NCBI RefSeq assembly: GCF_905220365.1
Contig: NC_061143.1
Coordinates: forward strand, 10,974,001-11,038,000
DNA from: Vanessa cardui
Lineage: Eukaryota; Arthropoda; Insecta; Lepidoptera; Nymphalidae
Direction: 5' to 3'
Length of the DNA: 64,000 bases
Position 1 is the stretch's first letter, and every line of letters starts with the position of its first letter. Positions 62,474-64,000 of the stretch are shown here, in pieces. Both the position numbers and the translations under genes were made by a program. The notes below the pieces were generated by a model. The model saw only the letters and a list, made by a program, of their open reading frames with translations. It did not search any database and had not been told where the DNA came from.

Positions 62474-62835
62474 GTATGGACCGTACATATTCCTTATTAT
62501 GCTGGATTGTTATAGTATTGAACTCGATAGGGCTAAGATATATTTTGATTTTTTTTTTTATATGATATTCATGTTTTTTTTTTTTTTTTGAGATAATATA
62601 AAAATAATGCTTAATAGGTTTAATATGGATAGCTTTTTTTCTTTTGGGCCGCGCGCAGGTATGGACCCTACATATTCCTTATTATGCTGGACTATTATAG
62701 TATTGACCTCGATAGGGCTAAGATATATTTTGATTATTTTTTTTTTTATATGATTATTCATGTTATTTTTTGAGATAATAGAAAAATAATGCTTATGTAA
62801 TAGGTTTAATATAGATAGCTATTTTTTTTTTATTA
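62456..62835 (+). repeat. tandem duplication of the exon 3 end and splice donor (two ~190-bp units)
   Basis: Unit 1 (62456-62640) and unit 2 (62641-62835) are near-identical apart from T-run length and a few substitutions. Both begin with CTTTTGGGCCGCGCGCAG followed by GTATGGAC, so the last 18 bases of ensconsin exon 3 and its GT donor occur twice, 185 bp apart (donors at 62474 and 62659). Both units continue with the same TACATATTCCTTATTATG and end in a T-rich run. Low divergence implies a recent event. Confidence 0.93.
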
Positions 62836-64000
62836 TTTAAAGTAGATGCGCTTCGCTTTCTTTTTCGAATAGGTCCCCAATAATTCGGGTGTCGGTCTCA
62901 TGATAGTGGATAACCCGAAATTTATTTTTTTCATACACTAATTTTATTTGTTTTTTTTTTCCACCACCAGTACCAACCCCATAGATCAGATGAACTTTTT
63001 TGAATCACTGTAAGCAGTTTTATATCTTTTTTTGTTACGTTCTTTTACTTCCTATTAATTTTACTAATATTTTTTTTTTCATTGAGTTGTATTGTAGTAT
63101 GTTATGTATTGCTGGAGCTAATTACGTAGATTAAACAATAGAGAATGTGAATCGCACGTTGCATGAATGTATTGATTGGAACTATTTAAGACGATGCTAT
63201 CACACGTGCCAAAAAGTCGTTAAATAGTTGCAATTAATTTGTACTTATTATTAAGTAGTGAAATTTAGTACATACTCGTTTTCAATTGTACATAATGTAT
63301 TTATATTATGATGTTTATGAGGATTGACACACAAAGAACTATTTAACACTCTTAGGGAATTATGGTAGCTGTTTTGAACCCGCTACCGTCAAGTAATGTC
63401 TACATCCACTGAGCCTAGACCAGACAAAGAAAGAAGCAAATAAATCTTACCCGGATATAGTTGAAAGTATTTGCAACGGTTCAAAATGCTTAAATAAATA
63501 CATTTTAAGTACCCATTTGACTATTTAACGTTCTTTGTGACTTAAGGTTTATTGCGATATCGTTGTATTGTATTTTAAATCTTATTGCTTTGAGAATAAG
63601 TTTGGTTTTTTATTATCTGAGCAATTTCGACTTTGTATATTTGCTTTTCGCTTTTTCCGGACTTAGATGTACAGAGTAATAAATGCTCAGATAATAATTA
63701 TGTTTGTTATTTAAATAAGAAATTTCAGTGTATGCTTCGTTCTTCAGATTTTTTTTAAATAATATTTTCTATATTGTAATAAAAGTCGCTGATAGGCAAA
63801 TAAGCTACCTGATGGTAGGTGGTCACAGCCGCTGATAGACATTGACGCTGTGAGCAATATTAACCATACATACATAATATCTCTAATGCACTAGCAACCT
63901 TGCTAACTAAGATGTTATGTCCCTCGTGTTTATAATCTAGAGAGTCGCTGACTCCACTCGCCCTTTAAACCGGAACACAACAATCCCTAAGTATTGCTGG
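62474..64000 (+). other. ens: ensconsin intron 3, 5' part
   Basis: AT-rich sequence after the exon 3 donor. It begins with a tandem duplication (62456-62835), then shows long T-runs and no recognisable coding exon. A minus-oriented LINE 3' fragment starts near 63785 and runs off the window. Exon 4 is therefore beyond the edge or too short to see. Confidence 0.6.
63785..64000 (-). mobile_element. LINE 3'-end fragment (family A), cut by the window edge
   Basis: Minus-oriented. Starts near GTCGCTGATAGGCAAATAAG, includes CTACCTGATGGTAGGTGGTC and runs off the right edge in the AAACCGGAACACAACAATCC part. Confidence 0.75.

Noticed and set aside
62204..62565. Other + and - strand frames across exon 3 rich in Arg and Ala
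   Set aside because: Only the frame with the SSTPR motif continues exon 2 in phase and has splice sites at both ends.
1..64000. CRISPR arrays, operons, prophage or plasmid features
   Set aside because: No regularly spaced repeats or packed genes; spliced exons and SINEs show this is animal nuclear DNA.

Overview
This 64 kb window looks like nuclear DNA of a lepidopteran insect, most likely a butterfly. It is AT-rich, gene-sparse and full of short mobile-element remnants. tRNA-derived SINEs with box A/B-like promoters, RTE-type non-LTR ends with GATGAT tails, short Helitron-like elements (5' TC, 3' CTAG, A/T flanks) and a dead mariner are all typical of Lepidoptera. The species call is an inference from repeat style; no database was used.

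One gene is recognised with good support. Three + strand exons (38607-38652, 51835-52010, 62271-62473) join in consistent phase and encode the N-terminus of an ensconsin/MAP7-family microtubule-associated protein. The first exon sits behind a GC-richer 5' region and has an in-frame stop upstream of its ATG. Introns 1 and 2 are about 13.2 and 10.3 kb and carry SINE, LINE and RTE copies. The rest of the gene lies beyond 64,000. A tandem duplication just after exon 3 has copied the exon end together with its splice donor.

A second gene is inferred on the minus strand, divergent from ensconsin. It has a TATA-like box near 31,040, a start codon at 30901, a 19-residue signal-peptide-like N-terminus and a GTGAGT donor at 30843. 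One possible downstream exon (18382-18498, minus) fits the phase and would complete a signal-peptidase site, but I recognise no family.

Layout: 1-18,400 is repeat-rich DNA with a MITE-like element at 12.7-13.05 kb and a few doubtful ORFs. 18.4-30.9 kb is the putative long intron of the minus-strand gene. 31-38.4 kb is the intergenic space, with a mariner split by a SINE. 38.4-64 kb is the 5' half of the ensconsin gene.

The most unusual structural feature is four perfect, nearly loop-free inverted repeats (17.55, 22.85, 28.28 and 50.37 kb). The largest is a 142-bp fold-back of a LINE 3' end. I found no complete undescribed multi-gene system. The best candidates for novelty are the secreted-protein gene, the duplicated splice donor, the loop-free palindromes and an unclassified ~300-bp repeat family.
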